From NCBI RefSeq assembly GCF_016587375.1, contig NZ_BNJG01000002.1, positions 1,054,001 to 1,118,000 on the forward strand: a stretch of DNA of 64,000 nt. The letters run 5' to 3'. Of this stretch, positions 16,218-25,240 are shown in pieces (within the stretch, counting starts at the first letter, position 1; the number at the start of each line of letters is the position of its first letter). The notes below the pieces were generated by a model, which worked only from the letters and a program-made list of their open reading frames with translations, had not been told where the DNA came from and did no database searches. This DNA is from Ktedonobacter robiniae. Its GTDB lineage: Bacteria; Chloroflexota; Ktedonobacteria; Ktedonobacterales; Ktedonobacteraceae. A program made the position numbers and the translations under genes.

Positions 16218-19200
16218 ATGTTAAAGACAAGGCACATTACGCGTCTCACGCCAGAGTCTCATGAGACGCTCCTCACGATTCTCGAGACCCTTCCTGGGGC
16301 CTTGTTTGTGCTCGATGATGCCTCAATAATTCTCTACGCCAATGCAAGCGCACAGGCCTTGCTAGGCGCCACACCAGAGACACTGGTTGGAAACAGCTTC
16401 TGGCGCTGCGCGCCACAGTTGGTGAGCACGGCGCTCTACCAGGCCATCCAGAAGACGAAACAGACCCGAGCTCTGACCGAGGTGCAGTATGTGTCTTCCG
16501 TCACCCAGCGCTGGCTGCACGTGCATCTTTCTTCGACTAGTGGGGGACTCACCTTGCAGTTCCATGAGATGGGAACACCAGCTAAGCGCCAGGAGATAGT
16601 TCACCAGCGCGAGTCCCTCTACATGGAGGTCCTGGAGAACGTGCATGCTGGGATCGTCTTTCTGACGCCCGAGGGGATCGTCTTGGACCTCAATAAGGTT
16701 CCGTTAGACGATGCGCAGATCCGACGCGAAGAGGTGGTTGGCAAACCCCTGGTTGAAGGCCCCTGGTGGTCCTTTTCTCCTCCCAGTCAAGCGCAATTAC
16801 GCGCAGCCATCAAACGCGCCAGCAGGGGCGAAACGGTGCGGTTCGAGACCCCCATTCACCCCAGAGAAGGCATGGAGCTTCACCTGGAGGTCGCGATCAC
16901 CCCCCACAGGGATGCGGATCACCACGTCGAGTATCTCGTCATGGCTGGCATCGACATCACCGCGCGCAAGCGCGCCGAAGCGGAACTCCATACCCTCATC
17001 GATGCCATCCCCCAGCAGGTCTGGACCATGCGACCGGACGGCTATATCGACTATTATAATCAACGCTGGCTCGACTATACCGGCTTGAGCACCGAACAAG
17101 CACAGGGTGATGGGTGGATCCAGTGCCTGCATCCCGATGATCAGCAACGTATCCAGGACGCATGGCAGACATCCAGGAAAACAGGCACCCTCTTTGAGAC
17201 AGAACAGCGCCTGCGCCAGGGCACGAGCGGAGCCTATCACTGGTTTTTAGCCCGCGCCATGCCGATGCGTGATAAAACAGGCCAGATCATCAAGTGGTTT
17301 GGCACCTGCACCGACATCCATGACAAAAAACAGGTCGAAGATGAAATCCGCAACCTGATCGATGCTATTCCCCAGTTGGTCTGGACCGGGCGACCAGACG
17401 GGTATGTCGATTTTTATAATCAACGCTGGCGCGACTATACCGGCCTGAGCACCGAGGAGGCTCAGGGGGAGGGATGGATGCAGTGTACCCATCCTGAGGA
17501 CCGGCAACGCGTCCTGCAGACATGGCAGCGTGCCGTCCAGACTGGCAGGCCCTATGAAGCAGAACAGCGCCTGCGCCATGGCATAACCGGGGAGTATCGC
17601 TGGTTTCTCATGCAAGCAACGCCCTACACAGATGCCCAGGGTACGATCCTCAAATATGTTGGCACCTGCACCGACATTCACGACAAAAAGCAGGCCGAAG
17701 ACGAAATCCGTGTCCTGATCGATGCCATCCCCCAACTCGTCTGGATGTTGGGCCCCGATGGCTCGAGTGAATACGGTAATCAACGCTGGTGTGACTATAC
17801 CAACATGACCGTTGAACAATCCCAGGGGGACGGCTGGATCCAGGCCATCCACCCCGACGATTCTCAGCACATGCTGACGCTCTGGCGTCATGCGCTTGAA
17901 ACAGGTGAACCCTTCGAGTGCGAATATCGTCTCAAGAATGGCAAAACGGGGGTCTATCGCTGGTTCTTAGCTCGTGCGCTCCCGGTACGCGATGAGGCAG
18001 GCCAGATCCTCAAGTGGTTTGGCACCTGCACCGACATCGAGGAGCAGAAACGGATCGAGCAACAGCTCAAAGAAAGCCGGGAAAGCTTGCGCGTGCTGGC
18101 CGAAACGGTGCCGCAGTTGGTGTGGACCACTCGACCAGATGGCCGTCTTGACTACTGTAATCAGCGCTATTGTGACCTGACGCAGACCGATTTCGAGCAG
18201 ATACGGGACTATGGATGGCGTCAGTTCCTGCATCCCGAAGATGCCGAGCACACGCTTGCGCTTCGGCAGCAATCCCTTACCACCGGTGAACTCTTTGAGA
18301 ACGAACAGCGTCTCAGAGATGGGCGAACTGGAGAGTATCGCTGGTTTTTAGCCCGCGCGCTGCCGGTGCGCGATGCAACCGGTCAGATCCTCAAATGGTT
18401 TGGCACCTGCACTGACATCGAGGAGCAGAAACAGGCTGAGCAGCAGCTCAAAACCAGTGAGCAGAACTTTCGCACGCTCGCCGAAATGGTGCCGCAACTG
18501 GTGTGGACCATGTGGCCCGACGGCCGTCTAGACTACACGAATCAGCGTTATCGCGACGTAACGCAGGCCAATCTTACCCTCGAAGGAGACGATATATGGC
18601 GTCAGTTCGTGCATCCAGAGGACATTGAGCGGACACTGGTGCTCCGGCACCAATTACTCAGAACAGGGGAAATCTACGAGAACGAATATCGTCTTAAGGA
18701 TGGACGGACTGGAGAGTACCGCTGGTATTTAACCCGTGCGCTCCCAGTCCGCGATGAAGCGGGTCAGATCATCAAGTGGTTCGGCACTGGCACTGATATT
18801 GATGACCAGAAGCGCGTCGAGGAAGCTTTACGCCAGAGTCAGGAACAAGCGAACGTCCTGATGAACTCCAACATTATCGGGATCTATGTCGGCAAAGGCG
18901 ACCAGATTGTGGATGCCAACGACACCTTTCTGTACATGACCGGCTATACACGAGAAGACCTGCGTGCCGGGCGCATGAACTGGTGGCACATGACTCCTCC
19001 AGACTATCTGGCTCGGAGCTTAGAGGCCCGGCAGGAACTTGACGCCCAGCAGTCGATAACGCCCTATGAGAAAGAGTATGTGTGTAAAGATGGCAGTCGC
19101 CTTCCCGTGCTCGTGGGCGCGGTCCTCTTAGAGCATCACTCGTCCCAAGCGATCACCTTTGTGCTGGATAACTCAGCGCGCAAGGAACTCGAACAACGCA

Positions 19201-19901
19201 AGGATGACTTTATCAGCATGGCCAGCCATGAACTGAAGAACCCCCTCACCGCTTTGAAACTGCAGACCACCTTGCTGCACCGGCAACTGGCCAAGCAAGG
19301 CCTCCAGACTCCGGCACTTTCGAGCATGGAGACTCAGATCAACAAACTCACCCGGCTGGTGGAAGAATTGCTGGATGTCTCCAAGATCCAGGCAGGCAGA
19401 TTGGAGTATCGGCTGGAGATGGTGGATCTCGACGCCTTGCTGCGGGAGGTGGCAGATACCATGCAGCAGATCTCCACTACTCATACCATTGTCGTGCGTG
19501 GCGCGACTCTTTGCTCTCTGGAAGGGGATAAAGACCGACTCGGACAGGTTTTCATCAACCTGCTCAGCAATGCCATCAAGTATTCTCCCGGCGCAGAGAC
19601 GGTCGAGATGGACCTGAGCGTCTCCCCTGAGACCACTACCATTCGGGTACGCGATCATGGCCTGGGTATCCCGCGAGAGCAGCGCGACAAGATTTTTGAC
19701 CGGTTCTATCGGGTCACTGGTCCCAGGCAGCGAGCGATTCCCGGCCTGGGCATGGGGCTCTACATTGTGGCCGAGATTATCAAGCACCATGGAGGTACCA
19801 TCACCGTGGACAGTGAAGTTGGGAAAGGCTCCACCTTTACGGTCACCCTTCCTAAGAAGCGTGATGCCCTGGCGGGCACCAACACGGATGAAACAGAGTG
19901 A
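16218..19901 (+). CDS. Large multi-PAS sensor histidine kinase (8 PAS domains)
   Basis: 1227 residues without membrane segments. Eight PAS/PAC units run from about 15 to 990; units 3-7 are variations of one another (IDAIPQ or AE.VPQLVW..PDG, ending FGTCTDI). HisKA has the phosphoacceptor His in MASHELKNPLTALKLQ, and HATPase_c has NLLSNAIKYSP, RVRDHGLGIP and GLGMGLYIV. ATG 16218 is preferred because it aligns with the paralogue at 209-2740 and follows GGGAGGTTG. Long stretches, such as the unit around 17548-17700, are about 95 percent identical in DNA to that paralogue. It lies on the opposite strand from its neighbours in the element, so it is probably acquired cargo. No response regulator is adjacent. 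Confidence 0.9.
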   Translation: MLKTRHITRLTPESHETLLTILETLPGALFVLDDASIILYANASAQALLGATPETLVGNSFWRCAPQLVSTALYQAIQKTKQTRALTEVQYVSSVTQRWLHVHLSSTSGGLTLQFHEMGTPAKRQEIVHQRESLYMEVLENVHAGIVFLTPEGIVLDLNKVPLDDAQIRREEVVGKPLVEGPWWSFSPPSQAQLRAAIKRASRGETVRFETPIHPREGMELHLEVAITPHRDADHHVEYLVMAGIDITARKRAEAELHTLIDAIPQQVWTMRPDGYIDYYNQRWLDYTGLSTEQAQGDGWIQCLHPDDQQRIQDAWQTSRKTGTLFETEQRLRQGTSGAYHWFLARAMPMRDKTGQIIKWFGTCTDIHDKKQVEDEIRNLIDAIPQLVWTGRPDGYVDFYNQRWRDYTGLSTEEAQGEGWMQCTHPEDRQRVLQTWQRAVQTGRPYEAEQRLRHGITGEYRWFLMQATPYTDAQGTILKYVGTCTDIHDKKQAEDEIRVLIDAIPQLVWMLGPDGSSEYGNQRWCDYTNMTVEQSQGDGWIQAIHPDDSQHMLTLWRHALETGEPFECEYRLKNGKTGVYRWFLARALPVRDEAGQILKWFGTCTDIEEQKRIEQQLKESRESLRVLAETVPQLVWTTRPDGRLDYCNQRYCDLTQTDFEQIRDYGWRQFLHPEDAEHTLALRQQSLTTGELFENEQRLRDGRTGEYRWFLARALPVRDATGQILKWFGTCTDIEEQKQAEQQLKTSEQNFRTLAEMVPQLVWTMWPDGRLDYTNQRYRDVTQANLTLEGDDIWRQFVHPEDIERTLVLRHQLLRTGEIYENEYRLKDGRTGEYRWYLTRALPVRDEAGQIIKWFGTGTDIDDQKRVEEALRQSQEQANVLMNSNIIGIYVGKGDQIVDANDTFLYMTGYTREDLRAGRMNWWHMTPPDYLARSLEARQELDAQQSITPYEKEYVCKDGSRLPVLVGAVLLEHHSSQAITFVLDNSARKELEQRKDDFISMASHELKNPLTALKLQTTLLHRQLAKQGLQTPALSSMETQINKLTRLVEELLDVSKIQAGRLEYRLEMVDLDALLREVADTMQQISTTHTIVVRGATLCSLEGDKDRLGQVFINLLSNAIKYSPGAETVEMDLSVSPETTTIRVRDHGLGIPREQRDKIFDRFYRVTGPRQRAIPGLGMGLYIVAEIIKHHGGTITVDSEVGKGSTFTVTLPKKRDALAGTNTDETE

Positions 19902-19926
19902 GATGCTTGACGAGTAGACACCAAGG

Positions 19927-19974
19927 GTTGCTGACAGTTGCAACACATGTTGATTTTTCGTATACTTCAAGTAT
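19927..19974. repeat. Hairpins at the probable left end of the TnpB unit
   Basis: Two small inverted repeats lie between the kinase stop and the nuclease start: gttgc (19927-19931) with gcaac (19940-19944), and atactt (19962-19967) with aagtat (19969-19974) around a single C. Imperfect subterminal hairpins are typical of IS200/IS605 ends. The exact end cannot be fixed from one copy. Confidence 0.35.
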
Positions 19975-20051
19975 CGAGGTCAACGCATCGATGGCCCGGC
20001 AGCGAATTGTCTCGCGGGGTCAGAACCCAGGAGGAAGCCAGGAGGACGCAG

Positions 20052-21941
20052 GTGGTCAAAACGCACACGCTCTCGTTCCCCATCCGCGTGCCCGATGGCA
20101 TGCAAGCTCAGGCCCTGCGGCTCCTCGATGCCAGCCGCCTCGCCATCAACCAGATCATCACCACGCTCTGGCCCCAACTCGATGCCTTTGCTGGCGAGAG
20201 GGCTGGTCCTGCCTGGAAGCAGGTCGAGCGCCACCTGCTCACCCGCTCTGGTCACGGCAGCCGGCAAGAGCGCTGCGAGATGGAGCAGGCGGGCCGCATC
20301 CTGCGCGCGCAGGCCAGCCGCAAGCGCGTCTTCGAGGCGATCGTGCCCCTGCTCTCCGAGGGCTTGATCATCCCCGCCCAAGGCAAGCAGCCCGCCAGAA
20401 AAGATCACCGGCAGATCACCGAGCAGGTCAGCACCCTGCGCGCACAGCTGCAGGATGCCGGGGAGGATGCTGAGGCGTTTGTGGCCATGACCAATCTCAT
20501 GGCACAGGCCTGCAACTGGTACCTGCACACCGGAGCGTTCCCTAGCACCTATGAAGCCCTTCAACCTGTGCCCGTCCTGTCGGTTGGTCACCTGACCTTT
20601 GCCGGAGACGACGGCATGAAGGCCGGTCAGACCTATCGGGCACGCATCGAGCTGGCCCCGGGCTGCGATCTCGAGAGCCGGCAAGAGCGACAACTCGCAT
20701 CGCTCTCGCTGCGACTGCGCACCCCCGATGACCAGGGGAAATGGAGCTGGGGTGCCTGGAGCCAGGCCATCGCGCTGCCCCCTGCCGTCTGCGCGCTCCT
20801 CGCGCAAGGGGCTCTCCCCCAGGCGCCGACCTTGAGAGAGATCCGGGGCGACGATGGCAGCCGTGTGGCCGTGCTCGATCTCACCCTGGAGGTATCGGCC
20901 AGGTACGTCTCTCCGCTCGAGCAGGAGACGCGCGTGCTGGGCTGGGACTGGGGGGTGCGCTCGCTGATCACGGTCTCGATCCTGCAACCGCCGGAGGAGG
21001 GCGACGAGGAGCGGTACCGGCAGGTGAGCCGTCCACTGTTCCTGGATACGGGCGGCATCGATGGCAGGCAGGCGCGCTTGCGAAGGGAGATTGATCGGCT
21101 CAAGGCCTGCCGCGATCGCTACGGGCAGCTCGTCAAGGAGGCCCAGGCCGCCCAGCAGGAGCATGGAGCCCCGCTCCCCGCGCATCTTGCGGGCTGGCAG
21201 CAGCGCGTCCGGGAGTACGATGCGCGCATCAGCCAGTGCTGGAAGAGCTACGAGCGGAGAAACCGCGAACTGGCGCACCTGGCCTCCAACCTGTTGATCC
21301 TACTGGCGCTGCTCTCCGACTGCCGGCTCATCTGCGGAGAAGACCTCAGGACGCTCAAGACGCAGGGGCGTGGCCGTGGGGTGCGGGGACGCTTCCGCAA
21401 CTGGCGCAACAATAGCACTGTGCGAGGCGAGCTCTGGCGTGTCCTCAAGTACAAGTGCCACCTGTTGGGCATCCGGGCGCGGCAGGTGGAAGCGCGTGGC
21501 ACGACCCACACCTGTCCTCGCTGTGGTGAGCCGGCCAAGACGTACGCCTCTGCTGCACCAGAGGACCGGAAGAAGGCCGTGGCGTGGGGGCCGATGCTCT
21601 GCTGCTCGAACGCCGAGTGCCTGTGGAACGGGGCGAGGGATTACGCGGCGTCGCTCAACATTGCTCGGCTGGGCATGGCCTTTCTCCTCACCTCTCAGCA
21701 AACCCGGCGGTACGAGTCGTACCGCATGACCTCTCCGGAGGTCAACTCCTGCTTGTATAGCGGGCAGGAGGCGACGCTGCTGTTGCCGTCGCAGGGGATC
21801 ACACCCCGCTCGCCTGAGGGCAAACATGTTTACTATGCCGGATGGTCCTACGCCATCGCACTGCGCACCTCTCAGCCCAGAGGGGTGCTCGCCATCCTTT
21901 CGACGTCTCAGCTGAGGAAGGACGTGCTCTCGAGTGCGTGA
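20052..21941 (+). CDS. tnpB: Long TnpB-like (IS605 OrfB / Cas12-like) RuvC nuclease
   Basis: 629 residues, about 1.5 times an ordinary TnpB. The N-terminal 290 residues are the divergent nucleic-acid-binding part. The split RuvC domain has all three acidic residues: Asp299 in LGWDWGVRSL, Glu430 in LICGEDLRTL and Asp530 in GARDYAASLNIARLG. A zinc ribbon between the last two uses CPRC (488-491) and CSNAEC (518-523). It should be an RNA-guided DNA endonuclease by family. The start is taken as GTG 20052 because AGGAGG lies six bases upstream. A 95-residue tail after RuvC-III is not needed for the fold, and its DNA probably overlaps the guide-RNA scaffold. There is no TnpA or CRISPR array nearby. 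It is inserted directly behind the kinase gene. Confidence 0.85.
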   Translation: MVKTHTLSFPIRVPDGMQAQALRLLDASRLAINQIITTLWPQLDAFAGERAGPAWKQVERHLLTRSGHGSRQERCEMEQAGRILRAQASRKRVFEAIVPLLSEGLIIPAQGKQPARKDHRQITEQVSTLRAQLQDAGEDAEAFVAMTNLMAQACNWYLHTGAFPSTYEALQPVPVLSVGHLTFAGDDGMKAGQTYRARIELAPGCDLESRQERQLASLSLRLRTPDDQGKWSWGAWSQAIALPPAVCALLAQGALPQAPTLREIRGDDGSRVAVLDLTLEVSARYVSPLEQETRVLGWDWGVRSLITVSILQPPEEGDEERYRQVSRPLFLDTGGIDGRQARLRREIDRLKACRDRYGQLVKEAQAAQQEHGAPLPAHLAGWQQRVREYDARISQCWKSYERRNRELAHLASNLLILLALLSDCRLICGEDLRTLKTQGRGRGVRGRFRNWRNNSTVRGELWRVLKYKCHLLGIRARQVEARGTTHTCPRCGEPAKTYASAAPEDRKKAVAWGPMLCCSNAECLWNGARDYAASLNIARLGMAFLLTSQQTRRYESYRMTSPEVNSCLYSGQEATLLLPSQGITPRSPEGKHVYYAGWSYAIALRTSQPRGVLAILSTSQLRKDVLSSA

Positions 21942-21960
21942 ACATCGCATAGTATCCTGT
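21690..21960 (+). ncRNA. Candidate guide RNA (omega-RNA) region at the 3' end of the TnpB gene
   Basis: In TnpB elements the guide RNA overlaps the end of the gene and runs out of the right end. Here the last 90 codons follow the catalytic core and are rich in short inverted repeats, for example ctcagctgag with flanking tcctt/aagga near 21895-21925. The boundaries and the guide start are not visible without other copies. This is inference from family behaviour. Confidence 0.3.
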
Positions 21961-22269
21961 TTTTGCAACGGTAGACTAGCCAATGGAAAGACTCTCATCA
22001 GAGAACGTTTCCCTCCATAAGGTTGCAAACTTGAACCAAGAAGAGGGATGCCTGACTGTAGAAAGCGCGCTACGCACGTTATGAGTACATGCGCTGAAAG
22101 CGTGAGGTCGCTCGCCACCTCACGCTTTTAGGGAAATTTACCCTTTTATACCATTTCCGCTCATTTTTACTAAATTTTGGTATTTTTCCTGTTGAGGTGA
22201 GTGTACGCCTGTATTCCGTCTATTCACTGTTTTGATGATTGAGACGAGTCCACGGAACCGTGAGCCTCC
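21942..22269. other. Gap behind the TnpB unit
   Basis: 328 bases without a gene. It contains a strong plus-strand terminator (22097-22128) and the palindrome-like actaaattttggt (22168-22180). The right boundary of the TnpB insertion is somewhere near its start. Confidence 0.5.
22097..22128 (+). terminator. Intrinsic terminator downstream of the TnpB gene
   Basis: Perfect 12-bp stem: aaagcgtgaggt (22097-22108) with acctcacgcttt (22117-22128), an eight-base loop and a short T-run. It would stop transcription from the plus-strand island before it enters the minus-strand transglycosylase gene. Confidence 0.75.
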
Positions 22270-22773
22270 TTAGCATACACGCCTGCTCATGATGAGCCAG
22301 ATGTAGCGTTGCGTCGATTGCGGGATCTGGCATCCCCATTGCTCTCCACCAACACTGAGCGCGTGGGCCAAGCATCCACCGCCGCAGTTATAGCCAGCCA
22401 GGGCTTTGGCGTAGTCCTTCCCGTTGGCCTGATAATATCTCGCCATCAGTTGAGCCGCTGCATGCAGGGCCTGGCGTGGGTCTGCTGGGTCAATCCCCAG
22501 CCCCTTGGCTGTCTCAGGCATAAACTGGGCAATACCAATCTCGCCCGATCCTCCACGGGCGTTTGGGTTAAAGCCGGATTCCTGGTTAATCTGGTTCACA
22601 AACAGGTCAGGGGGGATACCTGCGGCCGCTGCTTCCTGGCGGGCCATATTCTGGTACGATGTCGCGCTGGAAGAGGTGAGGGCTGCCGAAACGGGTTTGA
22701 CATTCGTTATGAGGTTCGCAATCACGAGGCCAGCGACGAGGCAAAGGAAGACAATACCAAAGAAACGCTTCAT
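22270..22773 (-). CDS. Secreted lytic transglycosylase (SLT/VirB1-like)
   Basis: 167 residues. The signal peptide spans 1-31 (MKRFFGIVFLCLVAGLVIAN, then a cleavage-like VSA-AL). An SLT domain follows: catalytic Glu in VNQINQESGFNPNA, then GSGEIGIAQFMPETAKGLG, LMARYYQANGKDYAKALAGY and a Cys pair in NCGGGCL. It should cut peptidoglycan glycan strands outside the membrane. Such enzymes accompany conjugation, phage entry or envelope assembly. The start at 22773 follows GGGAGGGTAAACGC. A broken copy of its 3' part lies at 14957-15310, in the same orientation. In this element it may open the wall for DNA transfer, but no secretion machinery was found. Confidence 0.85.
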   Translation of the reverse strand: MKRFFGIVFLCLVAGLVIANLITNVKPVSAALTSSSATSYQNMARQEAAAAGIPPDLFVNQINQESGFNPNARGGSGEIGIAQFMPETAKGLGIDPADPRQALHAAAQLMARYYQANGKDYAKALAGYNCGGGCLAHALSVGGEQWGCQIPQSTQRYIWLIMSRRVC

Positions 22774-22894
22774 GCGTTTACCCTCCCGCCGGGCCTGCAC
22801 GTCATGCTATACTACACATGTACATGCCCCGGCATGCTACAACCTGTAGCGGGACGTGTTTGGACGGCTCGGCCCGCTATAGTACAAAACTAAC

Positions 22895-22917
22895 AGTAGC
22901 CCTCCTATAGGGCTACT
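22895..22917 (-). terminator. Hairpin overlapping the DNA polymerase stop codon
   Basis: agtagccc (22895-22902) pairs with gggctact (22910-22917), loop tcctata. On the minus strand the polymerase stop codon TAG lies inside the stem. The following T-run is weak. Confidence 0.6.
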
Positions 22918-25225
22918 CTTTACGCCAGTAGGTATCAATGAGTACCTCTGGCGCGGGGATATGAACCACCTTGAGAAAATCCCGGCAGGCCTGCACCATC
23001 ACCTCCTTCATGGCCTGCTCAGCTTCCGCCATACATGACTCTGGACACTCCACTACGATCTCGTCATGTACCGCTAAAATCAGGTGCGCGCCAGGTGGAA
23101 GCGATGCATGCAGGAGTGCCAGGGCGCGCTTGAGAATGTCCGCATTCGTCCCCTGAATGGGGTGGTTTTTCGCTGAACGTTCTGCGCTGGCGCGTACCTC
23201 TCTGCTCCAGTCCACCGAAGTCGGTATCGATCCGAATGTGCGCCGTCGCCCAGCCAGCGTCACTGCATAGCCTTGCTCTAGTGCCTGCTTCGCGGTAAGT
23301 GGGAGCCAGCGCGCAATTCCCCGGTAGGTTTCAAAGTAGGTGCGGATCAAGGATTTTGCCGTCGGGAGGTCGACGCCTGCGCGGTTCGCAAGACCGTTCG
23401 CTCCCATCCCGTACGCGAGGCCAAAGTTAATGGTCTTGGCGATTTTGCGCACCGGTACGCCTTTGTAGAGATGCTTTTTTGTGTCGGTCTCAGGCGAGAG
23501 ATGAAACATCAGCTTCGCGGTCTCAGCGTGCAGGTCCTTGCCTTCGGCGAAGAGGCGGAGCATGGTCTGATCACGCGAGACTTCCGCGAGAATACGCAGC
23601 TCGATGTTACTGAGATCCGCCTTGAGGATGCTGTACCCAGGCGGTACCACAAAGCAGCGACGCACCGGTTCTTCCTGGCCTTTTTCCTCTTCCTCAGCCG
23701 GGATTTGCTGGAGGTTGGGCTTGCTACAAATGATGCGCCCGGAGACGGCCCCAATCTGAGCGTAGTCGGTACGCAATCGACCGTCGGTGTCGACCATGGC
23801 AAGCAGGTTCTCCCCAAAGGAGCTGGCAAACTTGTGCAGCTCCTTCCATTGCAGCAGTGACGCAACCGCCGTATGTTCCTTGGCATAGGGCTCGAGCGTT
23901 TCCTCGTCGGTCGCAGTGACGGGAACGCCAAGGGCTCGAAGCGCTGCCAGCAGTTGTGGCGGCGAGGCCAGATTGATAGTTCCCCTCTCTTTCGGTTGTA
24001 GTGGCTTTTTATGCGTCGCCTGCCACTGGGCAAGGCCCTTGCGCCGGAAGGGTTCCCAGCTGCTCTGTGCAGGGTTGGCGCGGTAGGCGTCGACCAGGCG
24101 TTTCTCCTCCTGGGTAAGGGCGGCCTGGTAGTCGTCACACGCGCGCTGCAATGCAGCACCTAGCGCCTTTCTTAACTCAGGCTCCAGTGCCTGCTGGCGC
24201 TCCTGTTTGCGTGCGAGGATGGAGCGCCAGCGCTCGACATCAATGCAAACACCGCGCATCTCCATCGCTGCCAGCGCTGGAACGGCCTCGTTTTCGAGGT
24301 GGACGACCCTCGCTAGTTTCAGCTCCTTGATACGGGGTCGTTGGTGCTGCGCAATGGCATAGGGGATTTCAATGTCCTGCACCATGTAGACCAACTGCTC
24401 AGCAGGGAAGGGGGCCACCCATTCCGTTGGGCGAGTGTGCAGACCTGGGAACCATGCGCGTGCCTCTTTGGAGACTGGCAGGCGGTAGCGAGCCGCTGAC
24501 TCGCGCATTCCTGCTCGGTTGAGGCCAACGCCATGGATAAGTTGCTCGGCCAGCATGGTGTCATAGACGCGAGGAAGATGCACCTCAAAATGGGCGGCCA
24601 GAAATTTCCAGTCAAATTTGAGGTTATGCCCGATCCAGGTGATGCCATCCTGGTGAAAGAGGTAGTGGAGCACTTCGCGCCACGTGGCCTGCTCTTCAGC
24701 GGGAAGACCGTAGTAGGGGCGCATGTCAAGAATGGCAATCTTTCCAGGTCTGCCCAGGGTGATCGCAACCACTCGGTCGAGATGTTCGTGCATACCCGTC
24801 GTCTCCAGGTCGACGATGAGGCTCTGATAGGTCTGCGTCCATTCGATAATACCTGCGACATCTTGCAGGAAGAACGGGGCCGAGGTCACACGTACGAGTG
24901 CCGGGGAGGCCGCGCACTGTGTACGCGAGGCCTGGTTGCGACAGTCCTCACAGAAGGAGTCTCCCTGGTCGCTGTAGCAGGTTGCGGGCTGCTGGCACCG
25001 ACAGATGCTACCATTTGGCGTGAAAGGGGAAACAGGGGGCGAGGGAGTCGAAAGATGTGCGATCAGTTCGGCCTTCCTCTGCGCCAGCTGCTCGCATAGC
25101 TCGGGCGTGATCATTCCCTTTCTCGGGGCCTCTATTTTGAGACGATCACCCGCAAGTGTGACCTGAATATGTTGCTTTTGAAGCTCTTGAAGAAACGTCG
25201 TAAGAGGGTGTGTTTGTGTTTGCAT
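22913..25225 (-). CDS. Family A DNA polymerase with TubC-like N-terminal domain and 3'-5' exonuclease
   Basis: 770 residues. Residues 8-58 resemble the TubC_N docking fold (FLQELQKQHIQVTLAGDRLK, then MITPELCEQLAQRKAELIAHL). A Cys-rich knuckle follows (CRCQQPATC, then FCEDC). The 3'-5' exonuclease has IVDLETTG (137-144), GHNLKFDWKFL and a late DIEIPY. The polymerase domain has motif A ILKADLSNIELRILAEVS, motif B RKIAKTINFGLAYGMGANGL and motif C LAVHDEIVVECP, all intact. There is no 5'-nuclease domain, so this is a replicative phage- or plasmid-type enzyme, not the housekeeping Pol I. The start at 25225 follows GAGAGGTGAACC. It is downstream of the primase on the same strand and probably replicates the excised element. 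Confidence 0.92.
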   Translation of the reverse strand: MQTQTHPLTTFLQELQKQHIQVTLAGDRLKIEAPRKGMITPELCEQLAQRKAELIAHLSTPSPPVSPFTPNGSICRCQQPATCYSDQGDSFCEDCRNQASRTQCAASPALVRVTSAPFFLQDVAGIIEWTQTYQSLIVDLETTGMHEHLDRVVAITLGRPGKIAILDMRPYYGLPAEEQATWREVLHYLFHQDGITWIGHNLKFDWKFLAAHFEVHLPRVYDTMLAEQLIHGVGLNRAGMRESAARYRLPVSKEARAWFPGLHTRPTEWVAPFPAEQLVYMVQDIEIPYAIAQHQRPRIKELKLARVVHLENEAVPALAAMEMRGVCIDVERWRSILARKQERQQALEPELRKALGAALQRACDDYQAALTQEEKRLVDAYRANPAQSSWEPFRRKGLAQWQATHKKPLQPKERGTINLASPPQLLAALRALGVPVTATDEETLEPYAKEHTAVASLLQWKELHKFASSFGENLLAMVDTDGRLRTDYAQIGAVSGRIICSKPNLQQIPAEEEEKGQEEPVRRCFVVPPGYSILKADLSNIELRILAEVSRDQTMLRLFAEGKDLHAETAKLMFHLSPETDTKKHLYKGVPVRKIAKTINFGLAYGMGANGLANRAGVDLPTAKSLIRTYFETYRGIARWLPLTAKQALEQGYAVTLAGRRRTFGSIPTSVDWSREVRASAERSAKNHPIQGTNADILKRALALLHASLPPGAHLILAVHDEIVVECPESCMAEAEQAMKEVMVQACRDFLKVVHIPAPEVLIDTYWRKE

Positions 25226-25240
25226 GGTTCACCTCTCTGT

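Noticed and set aside
19980..21278. 432-codon frame opposite the TnpB gene
   Set aside because: Antisense to a gene with intact RuvC motifs; low-complexity Leu/Ala/Arg composition typical of a reverse frame.
20052..21941. Type V CRISPR-Cas effector (Cas12)
   Set aside because: Length is Cas12-like, but no repeat-spacer array, Cas1, Cas2 or Cas4 is nearby; a TnpB-type element explains it better.
3074..22180. Palindrome accaaaatttggt as an element operator (3074, 14934, 22168)
   Set aside because: The copies differ, one lies outside the element, and AT-rich palindromes of this length arise by chance; noted only.
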